A stretch of 52,441 nucleotides of DNA from Paracoccaceae bacterium (GCA_024640245.1 JAHEFH010000004.1:1-52441); one strand, 5' to 3'; positions 29,966 to 39,506 are shown, counted from the first letter of the stretch. The notes: a model not told the origin generated them from the sequence alone. Numbers and translations are program-made.

Positions 29966-31894
29966 ATGAGTCTGTCCCCCGGTTTCCTTGATGAATTGCG
30001 CACCCGCCTGTCGTTAAGTCAGGTTGTCGGGCGTAAAGTCACATGGGACCCGAAAAAGACCAATCAGGGCAAGGGCGACTACTGGGCCCCCTGCCCCTTC
30101 CACCAGGAAAAATCGGCCTCTTTTCACTGCGACGACCGCAAGGGTTTTTACTATTGCTTTGGCTGCCATTCGAAGGGCGACGCAATCAGTTTTGTCCGCG
30201 AAACAGAGAATGTCGGCTTCATGGAGGCGGTCGAAATTCTGGCCCGCGAAGCTGGCATGCAGATGCCCGCCGCCGATCCTCGCGCCAAGGAGAAAACGGA
30301 CCGGAACACCCGACTGGCGGAAATCAACGAACAGGCGGTCAACTATTTCCGGCTACAGCTCAAAACCAACCGCGCGTCCGGCGCGCGGGACTATCTCGAA
30401 CGCCGCGGTCTGCCACAAAAAACCCTCGACACGTTCGAGATCGGATTTGCCGCCGACGACCGGACGGCCCTGTTCAAGCACCTGAGCGAAAAAGGCTGTA
30501 AACCCGCCGATATTGTCGAAGCCGGACTGGTAATAAAGCCCGACGACGGCGGCACTCCGTATGACCGGTTTCGCGGCCGTATCATGTTTCCGATCCGCGA
30601 CGCGCGTGGCCGCTGTATAGCATTTGGCGGACGGGCCATGGACCCTAACGCGCGGGCCAAGTACCTGAACTCTCCGGAAACGCCGCTTTTCGACAAGGGC
30701 CGATCGCTTTACAATCACGCCCCTGCACGCGAGGCGTCGGGCAAGACCGGACAGTTGATCGTCGCCGAAGGCTACATGGACGTAATCGCACTGTGGCAGG
30801 CAGGTTTCGAACATGCAGTCGCGCCTCTTGGCACCGCCATAACCGAGAATCAACTGCAACTGATGTGGCGTCTGTGCCCCGAACCGGTGATCGCGCTGGA
30901 CGGCGATACGGCCGGACTGCGCGCCGCGATGCGGCTGATCGATCTGGCGCTGCCGCTGCTGGAACCGGGCAAATCGCTGCGGTTCTCGATCCTTCCAGAA
31001 GGTCAGGATCCCGACGACCTGATCAAATCCTCTGGCGCATCCGCGATGCAGATTCTGCTGGACAAGGCCGACCCTATGGTCAACCTGCTGTGGCGGCGCG
31101 AAACCGAAGGCAAGGTATTTGACAGCCCAGAGCGGCGATCCGCGCTTGATGCAGCATTGCGCGACGCTATCAAGAAAATTCCCGACCCGTCGCTGCGCCG
31201 CCATTACGGCGAGGCCGTAAACGAATTGCGCCGCAGCCTGTTCTATGCCGCGAAGGAGAGCCGTCAAGGGTTCAAACCATGGAGCAAGGACCGCAAGCCG
31301 ATTGCGACCGCCGACACGAAATCGTCGCTTCTGGCCCGCGATGGAACAGAAGAGACAATCCGCGCCAGCCTGATACTCGCCATCGCCCTGCGCTATCCGA
31401 ATGGGGCAGTGCCGTTCGAAACGGAACTGGAAAAGGTCGATTTCGTGCAGGCGGATCACCGGACAATCAGAAATGCGCTGGTCCGATACGTGCACGACCA
31501 TTCCAAGGACCCGCAGGGCCTGTTGGCTGCCGTCATCGAAGAAGTTGGTCAGACGGCAATCGACAAGCTGTTTGCCCTGCCGCATGTCCGCACATCGCCC
31601 GCTATTTTAACTAATAGGGAAGACAATTACGCAACATTGGCCTTGGCAGAAGAACTGGCGAAGCTACATGCCATAAAAGGGTCGAATGCAGAGATCAGGG
31701 AAGCGGAGCAAGACCTGATGGGATCGGCAGACGAAGGCATAACATGGCGTTTGCAACAGGCTGCCGCTGCGCGCATAAATGCAACACGGGCAGAGCCGAA
31801 AACCAAGGACGCCGCACAAGATCAGGACGCTAATCTATCGCAAGCATTGCAAAAATTGATAGACGAACAGGTCTGGGTAAAGAAAAAAAGGTAA
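29966..31894 (+). CDS. dnaG: DNA primase
   Basis: A 642-aa primase that makes RNA primers for replication. The N-terminal CHC2 zinc-binding domain has C43, H46, C64 and C67. The Toprim catalytic core shows AEGYMDVIAL (acidic Glu) and LDGDTAGLRAA (DxD). The C-terminal third (from ~430) is the helicase-interacting region. It lies immediately upstream of rpoD, the classic macromolecular-synthesis operon order (without rpsU, as in other alphaproteobacteria). Confidence 0.96.
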   Translation: MSLSPGFLDELRTRLSLSQVVGRKVTWDPKKTNQGKGDYWAPCPFHQEKSASFHCDDRKGFYYCFGCHSKGDAISFVRETENVGFMEAVEILAREAGMQMPAADPRAKEKTDRNTRLAEINEQAVNYFRLQLKTNRASGARDYLERRGLPQKTLDTFEIGFAADDRTALFKHLSEKGCKPADIVEAGLVIKPDDGGTPYDRFRGRIMFPIRDARGRCIAFGGRAMDPNARAKYLNSPETPLFDKGRSLYNHAPAREASGKTGQLIVAEGYMDVIALWQAGFEHAVAPLGTAITENQLQLMWRLCPEPVIALDGDTAGLRAAMRLIDLALPLLEPGKSLRFSILPEGQDPDDLIKSSGASAMQILLDKADPMVNLLWRRETEGKVFDSPERRSALDAALRDAIKKIPDPSLRRHYGEAVNELRRSLFYAAKESRQGFKPWSKDRKPIATADTKSSLLARDGTEETIRASLILAIALRYPNGAVPFETELEKVDFVQADHRTIRNALVRYVHDHSKDPQGLLAAVIEEVGQTAIDKLFALPHVRTSPAILTNREDNYATLALAEELAKLHAIKGSNAEIREAEQDLMGSADEGITWRLQQAAAARINATRAEPKTKDAAQDQDANLSQALQKLIDEQVWVKKKR

Positions 31895-31903
31895 AACGCC
31901 ATT

Positions 31904-31953
31904 GCGAATCAGTGAGTCGCAGTGTTGATTCGACTCATCCTCTTGTGATTCGC
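31904..31953 (+). promoter_or_regulatory. Nested inverted repeat between dnaG and rpoD
   Basis: Outer arms GCGAATCA (31904-31911) and TGATTCGC (31946-31953) pair perfectly. Inner arms GAGTCG (31914-31919) and CGACTC (31931-31936) also pair. It has no T-run, so it is not a standard terminator. It may shape rpoD expression by processing or attenuation, or bind a regulator at an rpoD promoter. Confidence 0.5.
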
Positions 31954-31990
31954 TGGTCGCGACCACATATCGGTTTTTTAGGAGTATATC

Positions 31991-33988
31991 ATGGCCGCAA
32001 AAGATAACGCAGAAGCAAAAACCGAAGACCAGTCAGAGAATTCTTCAGGCATGGGCGACATGAGCCAGGACGCTGTCAAAAAGATGATCGCCGCTGCGCG
32101 CGAGCGTGGCTATATCACCTATGACGAGTTGAACGAGGTTCTGCCGCCGGAGCAGGTTTCCTCCGAGCAGATCGAGGACGTAATGTCCATGCTGTCCGAG
32201 ATGGGCATCAACATCATCGAATCCGACGAGGTGGACGAAGACAGCGTAAAAGATCTGGCAGTTGTCGACACCGATAACAAAGAAGTCACGGTTGCCGCCA
32301 CCGGCAAGGAAACACTGGACCGTACCGACGACCCCGTGCGCATGTACCTGCGCGAAATGGGTTCGGTCGAGCTACTGTCGCGCGAAGGCGAAATCGCCAT
32401 TGCGAAACGCATCGAGGCCGGTCGCAAGACCATGATTGAGGGCCTCTGCGAAAGCCCACTGACATTCCAGGCGATCACCATCTGGCGCGACGAACTGCTG
32501 GACGAGGAAATTCTGCTGCGCGATGTGATCGACCTTGAAACCACATTCAGCGGCACAATGGACGAGGACGAGGAAGGCCCGGTCATCGGCGGCGTGAAAA
32601 CCTCCGGCGGCACTTCCGACTCCACCGACAACGGTTCGGAGAAACCCCAGGAAGTGGATGCTGACGGCAACCCGATCGAAGTCGATGATGATGACGAGGA
32701 CGAGGACGAGCAGGCCAACATGTCGCTCTCCGCGATGGAGGCCGCACTGAAGCCGGAAGTTCTGGCCACTCTCGAAAAAATCGCCAAGAACTATGAAAAA
32801 CTGGCGGAGATGCAAAATATCCGTATTTCGGCGACCCTGAACGAGGACGAGAAATTCTCGAACTCCTCCGAGTCCGCCTATCAGACGCTGCGCCAGAAGC
32901 TTGTCGATCAGGTAAACGCGCTGCACCTGCACAACAACCGGATCGAGGCGCTGATTGACCAGCTTTACGGCATCAACCGCCGGATCATGTCACTCGACAG
33001 CGGCATGGTGAAACTGGCCGACCAGTCACGCATCAACCGTCGCGAGTTCATCGACGCCTATCGCGGCGCGGAGCTCGACCCGCAGTGGATGGACCATATC
33101 GCAGACAAGGAAGGCCGCGGCTGGCAGTTGTTCAACGAGAAGCACCGCCCGAAAGCCGAGGAAATCCGCGCCGAGATGGCCCAAGTCGGACAATATGTCG
33201 GTGTGGACATCCCCGAATTCCGCCGCATCGTCAATCAGGTTCAAAAGGGCGAGAAAGAAGCCCGTCTCGCGAAAAAGGAAATGGTCGAGGCCAACCTGCG
33301 TCTCGTTATCTCCATCGCCAAAAAGTACACGAACCGCGGCCTGCAATTCCTTGATTTGATTCAAGAAGGTAACATCGGCCTGATGAAGGCAGTGGACAAG
33401 TTCGAATATCGCCGCGGCTATAAATTCTCGACCTATGCGACGTGGTGGATACGTCAGGCGATTACGCGCTCGATCGCGGATCAGGCCCGCACCATCCGTA
33501 TTCCGGTACACATGATCGAGACTATCAACAAGCTTGTCCGCACCGGTCGCCAGATGTTGCATGAAATCGGCCGCGAGCCGACACCGGAAGAACTAGCTGA
33601 AAAGCTGCAAATGCCGTTGGAAAAGGTCCGAAAGGTGATGAAGATCGCCAAGGAGCCGATTTCCCTCGAAACGCCGATCGGCGACGAGGAAGACAGCCAG
33701 CTCGGCGACTTCATCGAGGACAAGAACGCGATCCTGCCGCTGGAAAGCGCCATTCAGGGCAACCTGAAAGAAACCACGACACGGGTTCTGGCATCGCTCA
33801 CCCCGCGCGAAGAACGCGTCCTGCGCATGCGCTTCGGCATCGGCATGAACACAGATCACACGCTAGAGGAAGTCGGCCAGCAGTTCAGCGTGACCCGCGA
33901 ACGTATCCGGCAGATCGAGGCCAAGGCCTTGCGGAAGCTGAAGCATCCGAGCCGGAGCCGGAAGTTGAGAAGTTTCCTGGATCAGTGA
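31991..33988 (+). CDS. rpoD: RNA polymerase primary sigma factor
   Basis: A 665-aa sigma-70, a normal length for alphaproteobacteria. Region 1.1 (~25-90), region 1.2 ([20 protein letters not shown]), the non-conserved acidic insert (~190-260 with [10 protein letters not shown]), region 2 ([20 protein letters not shown]), region 3 and region 4 ([20 protein letters not shown]) are all present. AGGAG lies seven bases before the ATG. It is followed by a strong terminator, and it directs most housekeeping transcription. Confidence 0.97.
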   Translation: MAAKDNAEAKTEDQSENSSGMGDMSQDAVKKMIAAARERGYITYDELNEVLPPEQVSSEQIEDVMSMLSEMGINIIESDEVDEDSVKDLAVVDTDNKEVTVAATGKETLDRTDDPVRMYLREMGSVELLSREGEIAIAKRIEAGRKTMIEGLCESPLTFQAITIWRDELLDEEILLRDVIDLETTFSGTMDEDEEGPVIGGVKTSGGTSDSTDNGSEKPQEVDADGNPIEVDDDDEDEDEQANMSLSAMEAALKPEVLATLEKIAKNYEKLAEMQNIRISATLNEDEKFSNSSESAYQTLRQKLVDQVNALHLHNNRIEALIDQLYGINRRIMSLDSGMVKLADQSRINRREFIDAYRGAELDPQWMDHIADKEGRGWQLFNEKHRPKAEEIRAEMAQVGQYVGVDIPEFRRIVNQVQKGEKEARLAKKEMVEANLRLVISIAKKYTNRGLQFLDLIQEGNIGLMKAVDKFEYRRGYKFSTYATWWIRQAITRSIADQARTIRIPVHMIETINKLVRTGRQMLHEIGREPTPEELAEKLQMPLEKVRKVMKIAKEPISLETPIGDEEDSQLGDFIEDKNAILPLESAIQGNLKETTTRVLASLTPREERVLRMRFGIGMNTDHTLEEVGQQFSVTRERIRQIEAKALRKLKHPSRSRKLRSFLDQ

Positions 33989-33997
33989 TTTAGAGAG

Positions 33998-34019
33998 GCG
34001 CCCTTCGGGGCGCTTTTTT
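33998..34019 (+). terminator. Rho-independent terminator of rpoD
   Basis: GCGCCC-TTCG-GGGCGC with a UUCG tetraloop, followed by six T residues, 10 bp after the rpoD stop. Confidence 0.95.
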
Positions 34020-34082
34020 GTTGGTAGCAATCCCAAAAAAGCATTTTCTATGAAAACAGAATTTATTGCTTAGCATTATGAA

Positions 34083-34568
34083 ATGCTCAATCACGAAGTA
34101 GTTGATATCCATGCCAGATCAGACAGATTAGAGCAATTTTTCGTAGTGACCATTGGTGGCATCTACGGCTTCGCATTAACTAAACCAATTACTCTTGAGG
34201 ATCCGGTATTCGTTGTCCCTGTGCTCATAGCTCTTTTTGCATTTATTCGAATGGAGCTTCTAAGCAAGGTGCGACACATAATCAGAGCCAAGCAAATTGA
34301 GTTCGAAAAGTTATTGGCCACCTCCGACAAGGCAAAAGGTGAAAGCCAAATTACAGGTATGGCAGAGCATTTTCAAATTGCATTTTATGACTCCAAATTG
34401 CCCGAACTGGACAGTAGCGTTGGATTTCGAAGCCTATTCCGCAAAAAGGTTTCTGACCGAGCCGTATTTTGGAGAAGAATTGTTTTCATGACTAGTATCG
34501 TAGCATTGATACAGAACTGGAATTTGATCACCAATCTTGCGTCCAAAGCTTGCAATCTTCTAAAATAG
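34083..34568 (+). CDS. Hypothetical membrane protein of AT-rich composition
   Basis: A 161-aa protein. Hydrophobic stretches lie at about 19-34 (FFVVTIGGIYGFALT), 43-60 (FVVPVLIALFAFIRMELL) and 133-148 (FMTSIVALIQNWNLI), with a charged cytoplasmic-looking middle (residues 61-125, Lys/Glu-rich). No family is recognised. Its base composition and codon use (many AT-ending codons such as TTA, ATA and AAA) differ clearly from the GC-rich neighbours rpoD and the hydrolase, suggesting recent acquisition. There is no clear ribosome-binding site before the ATG. It is followed by a cluster of hairpins and a terminator. Confidence 0.6.
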   Translation: MLNHEVVDIHARSDRLEQFFVVTIGGIYGFALTKPITLEDPVFVVPVLIALFAFIRMELLSKVRHIIRAKQIEFEKLLATSDKAKGESQITGMAEHFQIAFYDSKLPELDSSVGFRSLFRKKVSDRAVFWRRIVFMTSIVALIQNWNLITNLASKACNLLK

Positions 34569-34595
34569 ATTGCCCTAAAAAATCTACAGACGATC

Positions 34596-34651
34596 CCAAC
34601 GCTTTCGCGTTGGAGGTTCAAACGGCAGAAATCTTCACTGCCAAAAATAGG
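34596..34651 (+). ncRNA. Hairpin cluster, possible small RNA or 3' UTR
   Basis: Two hairpins, CCAACGC-TTTC-GCGTTGG (34596-34613) and GGCAG/CTGCC (about 34624-34642), precede the bidirectional terminator. Together with the terminator this is the layout of a ~90-nt structured RNA. It could equally be the 3' untranslated part of the AT-rich gene. No known family is recognised. Confidence 0.25.
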
Positions 34652-34652
34652 C

Positions 34653-34683
34653 AAAAAAACGGGCCACTAAGGGCCCGTTTTCT
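34653..34683. terminator. Bidirectional terminator
   Basis: ACGGGCC and GGCCCGT form a stem, with seven A residues on the left and a T-run on the right. It lies between the plus-strand AT-rich gene and the minus-strand dienelactone hydrolase gene and can serve both. Confidence 0.85.
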
Positions 34684-34709
34684 CTTACAATTTAAACGCG
34701 GAAACCGCT

Positions 34710-35597
34710 TTACGCCAAATTCTGATTGAAGAACGCCACCGTGCGGTCCCAGGCCAATTCCGCCATTTTCTCGTCATAGCGCGGCGTTGAATCGTTGTGG
34801 AACCCGTGGTTGGCGCCTTCATAGATGTGCGCCGAGTATGTTTTCCCGTGCTCTTTCAAGGCGGCTTCATAAGCGGGCCAGCCTGCGTTCACACGCTCGT
34901 CCAGCGCACCGTAATGCAAAAGCAGCGGAGTCTGTATTTTCGGAACGTCCTCCGACGCCGCCTGGCGGCCGTAAAACGGTACAGAGGCCGACATCTCCGG
35001 ATAAGCCACCGCCAGCGCGTTGCACACGCCACCTCCATAGCAGAACCCGACAGCGCCAACCTTTCCTGTACTGTCCTCGCGGGTCAGCAAGTGTTCGAAG
35101 CCGGCGAAAAAGTCGTTCATCAGCTTGGTGCCGTCCACAGTCTTTTGCAGTTCCCTGCCCTTCTCGTCATTGCCGGGATAACCACCGACGCTGGTCAAAC
35201 CGTCGGGCGCAAGCGCCATGAATCCGGCCTTGGCGACACGGCGCGCCACATCCTCGATATACGGGTTCAGGCCGCGGTTTTCGTGCACGACCAGAACCGC
35301 GGGCAGCTTGCCTTCGGCCTTGGCCGGGCGCACAAGATAGCCGCGCACGTCGCCATGACCGTTCGGCGACGGATAGGTGATGTATTCGCCGGCAACGTCC
35401 GGATCGTTGAAAGAGACCTGCTCGGCCATCGCATAATCGGGGCTGAGCATGTTTAAAAGCGCGACAGCGGTAACGCTACCGACCGCAAATTTGCCGGCCT
35501 TTTCAAGAAACTCGCGCTTCGAGATGATGCCATGGGCGTAAAAATCGTAAAGTTCCAATAATTCCGGATCGAAATCCGCGGCGGTCATACGGTTCAT
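34710..35597 (-). CDS. Dienelactone hydrolase family protein with Tat-like N-terminus
   Basis: A 295-aa alpha/beta hydrolase of the carboxymethylenebutenolidase family. The triad is visible as Cys in GFCYGGG, Asp in GALDERV and His in GANHGFHND. The N-terminal ~60 residues carry [10 protein letters not shown] followed by a hydrophobic stretch ([14 protein letters not shown]) and YAMA, resembling a twin-arginine leader with Lys-Arg in place of Arg-Arg. This suggests export to the periplasm. The substrate is unknown; relatives act on lactones or esters. It is divergent from yjbQ. Confidence 0.88.
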   Translation of the reverse strand: MNRMTAADFDPELLELYDFYAHGIISKREFLEKAGKFAVGSVTAVALLNMLSPDYAMAEQVSFNDPDVAGEYITYPSPNGHGDVRGYLVRPAKAEGKLPAVLVVHENRGLNPYIEDVARRVAKAGFMALAPDGLTSVGGYPGNDEKGRELQKTVDGTKLMNDFFAGFEHLLTREDSTGKVGAVGFCYGGGVCNALAVAYPEMSASVPFYGRQAASEDVPKIQTPLLLHYGALDERVNAGWPAYEAALKEHGKTYSAHIYEGANHGFHNDSTPRYDEKMAELAWDRTVAFFNQNLA

Positions 35598-35733
35598 TTT
35601 GTCTCCCTTCCCAATTGGTTGCAGTTATGCCCGGCGTCCTTGGTTTGCGTACGACCGGGTTGTTCGATACTAAAACGTATACGCAATCCGTGGTATAAGC
35701 GGATCACAAAAAAGCGAGCAGCGGGAGCGAATT

Positions 35734-36153
35734 TTGCAAACCAGATTTACCGTGAAGACGCGAGGTCAGGGACTTTACGAATTTACCCCGCAAGTGATCG
35801 CCTTTGTCAGCGACAGTGGTGCATCGTCGGGCCTGTTGACACTGTTCGTGCAACACACCTCTTGCTCTCTGCTGATTCAGGAAAATGCCGATCCGGAGGT
35901 CCAGACCGATTTGAAAAACTACTTTGCCTGCCTTGTGCCGCCAACGACCGATCCCTCAATGTCCTATCTGACCCACACTTACGAAGGCCCCGACGACATG
36001 CCGGCCCACATCAAGTCGGCCATGATGCCGGTTTGCCTGTCGATCCCCGTCGTGAACGGGCGTCCGGCATTGGGAACATGGCAGGGCATATATCTGTTCG
36101 AACACCGTGACGCGCCGCATTCCCGGCAAGTGGTCGGGCATATCGCCCCCTGA
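35734..36153 (+). CDS. yjbQ: YjbQ-family protein (UPF0047)
   Basis: A 139-aa protein of the YjbQ/UPF0047 family, with the characteristic HTSCSLLIQENADPE motif and the C-terminal TWQGIYLFEHRD. YjbQ has been described as having secondary thiamine-phosphate synthase activity, possibly not its main role. The start is TTG at 35734, with GGGAG six bases upstream. The family usually begins with a short basic strand as here (QTRFTVKTRG). Confidence 0.9.
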   Translation: MQTRFTVKTRGQGLYEFTPQVIAFVSDSGASSGLLTLFVQHTSCSLLIQENADPEVQTDLKNYFACLVPPTTDPSMSYLTHTYEGPDDMPAHIKSAMMPVCLSIPVVNGRPALGTWQGIYLFEHRDAPHSRQVVGHIAP

Positions 36154-36222
36154 GTCCGCAACAACTCGGTTTTCCCCCCATATTTCGTGTTCAAACAATC
36201 CCTCTACACAAAGTCTAGAAGC

Positions 36223-36246
36223 CACTGTATAGTTTTTTCCACAGTG
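36223..36246. promoter_or_regulatory. Inverted repeat upstream of nrdR
   Basis: CACTGT and ACAGTG are perfect arms 12 bp apart, ending 26 bp before the nrdR ATG, around a T-rich stretch. It resembles part of an NrdR-type box and could serve autoregulation; the match to the consensus is imperfect. Confidence 0.35.
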
Positions 36247-36272
36247 ATAAATTGAACCCGAGGATCTGGTTA

Positions 36273-36743
36273 ATGAGATGCCCCTTTTGCGGTAACACCG
36301 AAACCCAAGTCAAAGACTCCCGTCCGGCCGAGGATCACGTTTCGATCCGGCGCAGGCGGTTCTGTCCCTCTTGCGGCGGGCGCTTCACGACATATGAACG
36401 GGTTCAGTTGCGCGATCTGGTCGTGATAAAGAAAAACGGCAAGCGCGAGGACTTCGATCGTGACAAGCTGGAACGCTCGATCCGCATCGCTCTGCAGAAG
36501 CGTCCTCTCGACCCAGATCGCATAGACCAGATGATTTCCGGCATCGTCCGGCGGCTGGAAAGCATGGGCGAAAGCGATATCGAAAGTGACAAGGTTGGCG
36601 AGATCGTAATGGACACGCTGGCCCGGATCGACACCGTCGCCTATGTGCGCTTTGCTTCGGTCTACAAGAACTTTCAGGCCGCCGACGACTTCAACGACTT
36701 CGTTCAGGAACTGCGCCCCGGCTCACCGAAAGAAGAAGCCTGA
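36273..36743 (+). CDS. nrdR: Transcriptional repressor NrdR
   Basis: A 156-aa repressor of ribonucleotide reductase genes. The N-terminal zinc ribbon has CPFC and CPSC, and the ATP-cone follows ([20 protein letters not shown]). It senses ATP/dATP and blocks nrd transcription when dNTPs are plentiful. The start at 36273 gives the standard N-terminus MRCPFCGN; an upstream in-frame TTG would add seven residues. It is followed 3 bp later by ribD, the usual nrdR-ribD order in proteobacteria. Confidence 0.96.
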   Translation: MRCPFCGNTETQVKDSRPAEDHVSIRRRRFCPSCGGRFTTYERVQLRDLVVIKKNGKREDFDRDKLERSIRIALQKRPLDPDRIDQMISGIVRRLESMGESDIESDKVGEIVMDTLARIDTVAYVRFASVYKNFQAADDFNDFVQELRPGSPKEEA

Positions 36744-36746
36744 GCC

Positions 36747-37841
36747 ATGGCCACGCGCGCCGGTGACGAACGCTGGATGCGTCTGGCCATCGGCCTGGGA
36801 AGGCGAGGACTGGGTCAGGTTTGGCCCAATCCGGCAGTCGGCTGTGTGATCGTGCGCGATGGCCGCGTCGTCGGCCGGGGCTATACGCGGCCCGGCGGAA
36901 GGCCCCATGCTGAAACCGAAGCTCTGGCGCAGGCTGGCAGCGCGGCCGAGGGCGCAACGGCCTATGTTTCGCTCGAACCCTGCGCACATCACGGTAAAAC
37001 CCCGCCCTGCGCAGATGCTCTGATCGCAGCCAAGGTCGCCCGTGTGGTCAGCGCAATGCTGGACCCCGATCCACGCGTCGCGGGACAGGGCCATGCAAAG
37101 CTGCGAGCCGCGGGCATCGAGGTGGAAACCGATGTCCTGTGTGCCGAAGCACAGGACGCCAACACCGGCTTTCTCGCCCGAATAATAAAGGGTCGTCCTG
37201 CCGTGACGTTGAAACTCGCGATGACGCTGGATGGCAAGATCGCAACCAGAACAGGCGACAGCCAGTGGATCACGGGGCCCGAGGCGCGGGCCTATACCCA
37301 CCTGCTACGTTCAAATCACGATGCGATCATGGTCGGTTCCGGCACGGTTCTGGCCGACAATCCGGACCTGCGGGTACGACACCACGGTCTGGCAAACCGC
37401 AGTCCGGTGCGCGTAGTGCTGGACACTACCCTTAAGACTCCGGCCGACTCAAAACTGGTCCAGAGCGCCGGGGAAACGCCTGTCTGGCTTTGCCATGGCG
37501 ATTCAATGGCGGCCGATGCGGCATGGGCGGAAACGGCCGCGCAACTGCTGCCGTGCCGCATCGTTGACCGGACACTGGACATTGGGGACGTACTCCAGGT
37601 TCTTGGGGAGAAGGGACTAACCCGTCTGCTCTGCGAAGGCGGCGCGGCAGTTGCCGCCAGCCTCCTGCGTGCGGGCGCGGTGGATCGTCTGATCGTGATG
37701 ACGGCCGGCGCCGCCATAGGAAGCGACGGTCTGTCAGGACTTGGGTCGCTCGACATAACTTCGCTGGCCGACGCACCACGTTTCAGACTGTACGACATGC
37801 GCCGCTTCGGCGATGATGTGGTTACGGATTGGCGGACCTGA
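36747..37841 (+). CDS. ribD: Bifunctional riboflavin biosynthesis deaminase/reductase
   Basis: A 364-aa enzyme carrying out the second and third steps of riboflavin synthesis. The N-terminal cytidine-deaminase-like domain has HAETEAL and PCAHHGKTPPC (zinc ligands). The C-terminal reductase (from ~145) shows LKLAMTLDGKIATRTGDSQW and CEGGAAVAASLL. It is co-transcribed with nrdR (3-bp gap). No FMN riboswitch is seen upstream, and the usual downstream ribE/ribBA genes are not in this window. Confidence 0.95.
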   Translation: MATRAGDERWMRLAIGLGRRGLGQVWPNPAVGCVIVRDGRVVGRGYTRPGGRPHAETEALAQAGSAAEGATAYVSLEPCAHHGKTPPCADALIAAKVARVVSAMLDPDPRVAGQGHAKLRAAGIEVETDVLCAEAQDANTGFLARIIKGRPAVTLKLAMTLDGKIATRTGDSQWITGPEARAYTHLLRSNHDAIMVGSGTVLADNPDLRVRHHGLANRSPVRVVLDTTLKTPADSKLVQSAGETPVWLCHGDSMAADAAWAETAAQLLPCRIVDRTLDIGDVLQVLGEKGLTRLLCEGGAAVAASLLRAGAVDRLIVMTAGAAIGSDGLSGLGSLDITSLADAPRFRLYDMRRFGDDVVTDWRT

Positions 37842-38437
37842 GAAAATCGGTCCTAGTGCCGGACCGAAGTTTGGCGAGAGGTCATTCGTGGCGGACTTTT
37901 TTTGCCCCTTCGGCCTACTGCCTTCAGACTAGAGAATACGCACTCGGCATCCCTGTTCGACCAATCTCACCTATCGATTTCATGTGGCCGGAAATGCTCG
38001 CGGGGGCCTCCCGAAGCCACGCCATCATCCCTGACTGGTTTCGCGCCATCCGTCCCGTCAAATATTGTAACCGGATGGGTGTCAGAGACTTCTGTTCCGG
38101 CTTTCAACGGGTCTCTGCAGGCAATTCGCTGAAACCTCTAACGGCTCAGACGTCCGATATACGACCAAGAGTCCAGATGAGGACTTCATTGGGTCCAGAA
38201 AGTGAATGTAACGCCCCTTCTCCCTGCACATAATTGAAATACCGAACAAAATCCACTCCAGGAGGGAAACTTCGGGGGCTTGGCAAGTCTATTAAAAATT
38301 TGACTCAATGCAAAGCGGCTGTCTACTCTTGATGTGTTGAATAAGAGCTCTGCCATTGGAACAGACAGTTGGTTAACGACTTTTAAGGGCGGAGCAACGA
38401 ACAAAAAACTAAATAGAATTTTCAACGGGAGACCAAA
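37842..38437. other. 596-bp region without a convincing gene
   Basis: Between ribD and the ABC importer, frames on both strands are short or of implausible composition. A plus-strand frame running out of the ribD end (37829-38233) has no ribosome-binding site and looks like chance. The last ~150 bp turn AT-rich and hold the likely promoter of the ABC operon. Confidence 0.6.
38300..38329 (+). promoter_or_regulatory. Candidate promoter of the ABC importer operon
   Basis: TTGACT (38300-38305), an 18-bp spacer and TACTCT (38324-38329) lie about 110 bp before the substrate-binding-protein gene, in an AT-rich stretch. The -10 match is weak. Confidence 0.35.
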
Positions 38438-39433
38438 ATGAGAAAGACAATAGCAACACTACTGGTGAGCGCTTCGATGGCCGTTTCGGCGACAGCCAGC
38501 ATGGCGCAGGAAGAGATCACAGTAGCCTATTTCACGGAATGGCCGATGCCATTCCAGTTTGCCAAGGTGAACGGCACATACGATGAAGAAATGGGCGTTA
38601 AAGTCAACTGGGTGGCCTTCGACACCGGCACGGCAATGTCAGCCGCTATGGCATCCGGCGACGTGCAAATCTCCGTCAGCCAAGGCGTTCCTCCATTCGT
38701 AGTTGCCGCGTCTGCTGGCCAGGACATCCAGATCGTGGATGTGGCTGTAAGCTATTCCGACAACGACAACTGTGTCGTGCGCACCGATCTTGAAATTGAC
38801 AAGAACAGCGCGGGCGAACTGGCTGGTAAAAAAGTCGCCGTTCCGCTCGGCACAGCTGCGCATTACGGCTTCCTAAGCCAGATGAACCATTTCGGCGTTG
38901 ACCTGGCCAGCCTCGAAGTCGTTGACATGGCTCCGGCCGAAGGTGCAGCAGCGTTGGCCCAAGGCTCGATAGACATGGCTTGCGGCTGGGGCGGTGCGCT
39001 GCGTCGCATGAAAGAAAGCGGCAACATACTTCTGACAGGTGCCGAGAAGGAAGAGCTTGGAATTCTCGTCTTCGACGTGACCTCGGTTCCCGCCAACTTC
39101 GCTGCTGAACACAGCGAGCTTCTCGCGAAGTTTCTCGCTGTGACCGGAAAAGCCAACGATATGTGGAACGAAGGCAGCATGAAAGACGAGATGCTTCCCG
39201 TCATCGCAAAGGACGCCGGTATGGACATGGAAGCAACCGCTTCCACCATGGCGACATTTGTCTTTCCGAGCATTTCTGAACAGCTTGGCCAAAAATGGCT
39301 TGGCGGCGGCGCACAATCCTTCATGAAGGGTGTTGCAGACGTGTTTGTGGCGGCGAAATCGATTGATGCCGCACTCGACAGCTATGACGCAACTGTAAAC
39401 GTCGGCCCGCTGACCGCTGCAAGCGGCATGTAA
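38438..39433 (+). CDS. ABC transporter substrate-binding protein (taurine/nitrate type)
   Basis: A 331-aa periplasmic binding protein of the NrtA/TauA class. It has a Sec signal peptide (MRKTIATLLVSASMAVSATA, cleavage after SMA near residue 23), EITVAYFTEWPMPFQFAK at the mature N-terminus, and SVSQGVPPFVVAASAGQDIQ and KVAVPLGTAAHYGFL as ligand-site regions. The arrangement and the TauA-like second lobe suggest taurine or a related small sulfonate or amine, but the ligand cannot be fixed from sequence. It is the first gene of a three-gene importer operon and is followed by a strong hairpin. Confidence 0.88.
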   Translation: MRKTIATLLVSASMAVSATASMAQEEITVAYFTEWPMPFQFAKVNGTYDEEMGVKVNWVAFDTGTAMSAAMASGDVQISVSQGVPPFVVAASAGQDIQIVDVAVSYSDNDNCVVRTDLEIDKNSAGELAGKKVAVPLGTAAHYGFLSQMNHFGVDLASLEVVDMAPAEGAAALAQGSIDMACGWGGALRRMKESGNILLTGAEKEELGILVFDVTSVPANFAAEHSELLAKFLAVTGKANDMWNEGSMKDEMLPVIAKDAGMDMEATASTMATFVFPSISEQLGQKWLGGGAQSFMKGVADVFVAAKSIDAALDSYDATVNVGPLTAASGM

Positions 39434-39445
39434 GCTCCAAACCTT

Positions 39446-39475
39446 CGGGCCCGTCGCCATTCGGCGGCGGGCCCG
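39446..39475 (+). terminator. Strong intercistronic hairpin after the binding-protein gene
   Basis: CGGGCCCGTCGCC and GGCGGCGGGCCCG pair over 13 bp around ATTC, 13 bp after the stop. There is no T-run. It probably causes partial termination or protects the binding-protein mRNA, giving more binding protein than membrane components. Confidence 0.7.
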
Positions 39476-39506
39476 TTGATTTACCCAAAAGTTTCTGGAG
39501 GTGCTG

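Noticed and set aside
30353-31585. 410-codon frame opposite dnaG
   Set aside because: Antisense to an intact primase; amino-acid composition is typical of a reverse-frame artefact.
34583-34651. Possible tRNA fragment (GGTTCAAAC near 34615)
   Set aside because: The T-loop-like sequence is not flanked by a pairing T-stem, and no acceptor or anticodon arms can be built; the hairpins fit a 3' UTR or small RNA better.
36154-36272. FMN riboswitch upstream of nrdR-ribD
   Set aside because: The gap is too short and lacks the conserved RFN element; only an inverted repeat is seen.
37829-38233. 134-codon plus-strand frame after ribD
   Set aside because: It begins inside the end of ribD, has no ribosome-binding site and no family resemblance; treated as non-coding.
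38373-38386. TTAA-N6-TTAA upstream of the ABC importer, similar to a CtrA site
   Set aside because: The spacing is six, not seven, so it does not match the full CtrA consensus.
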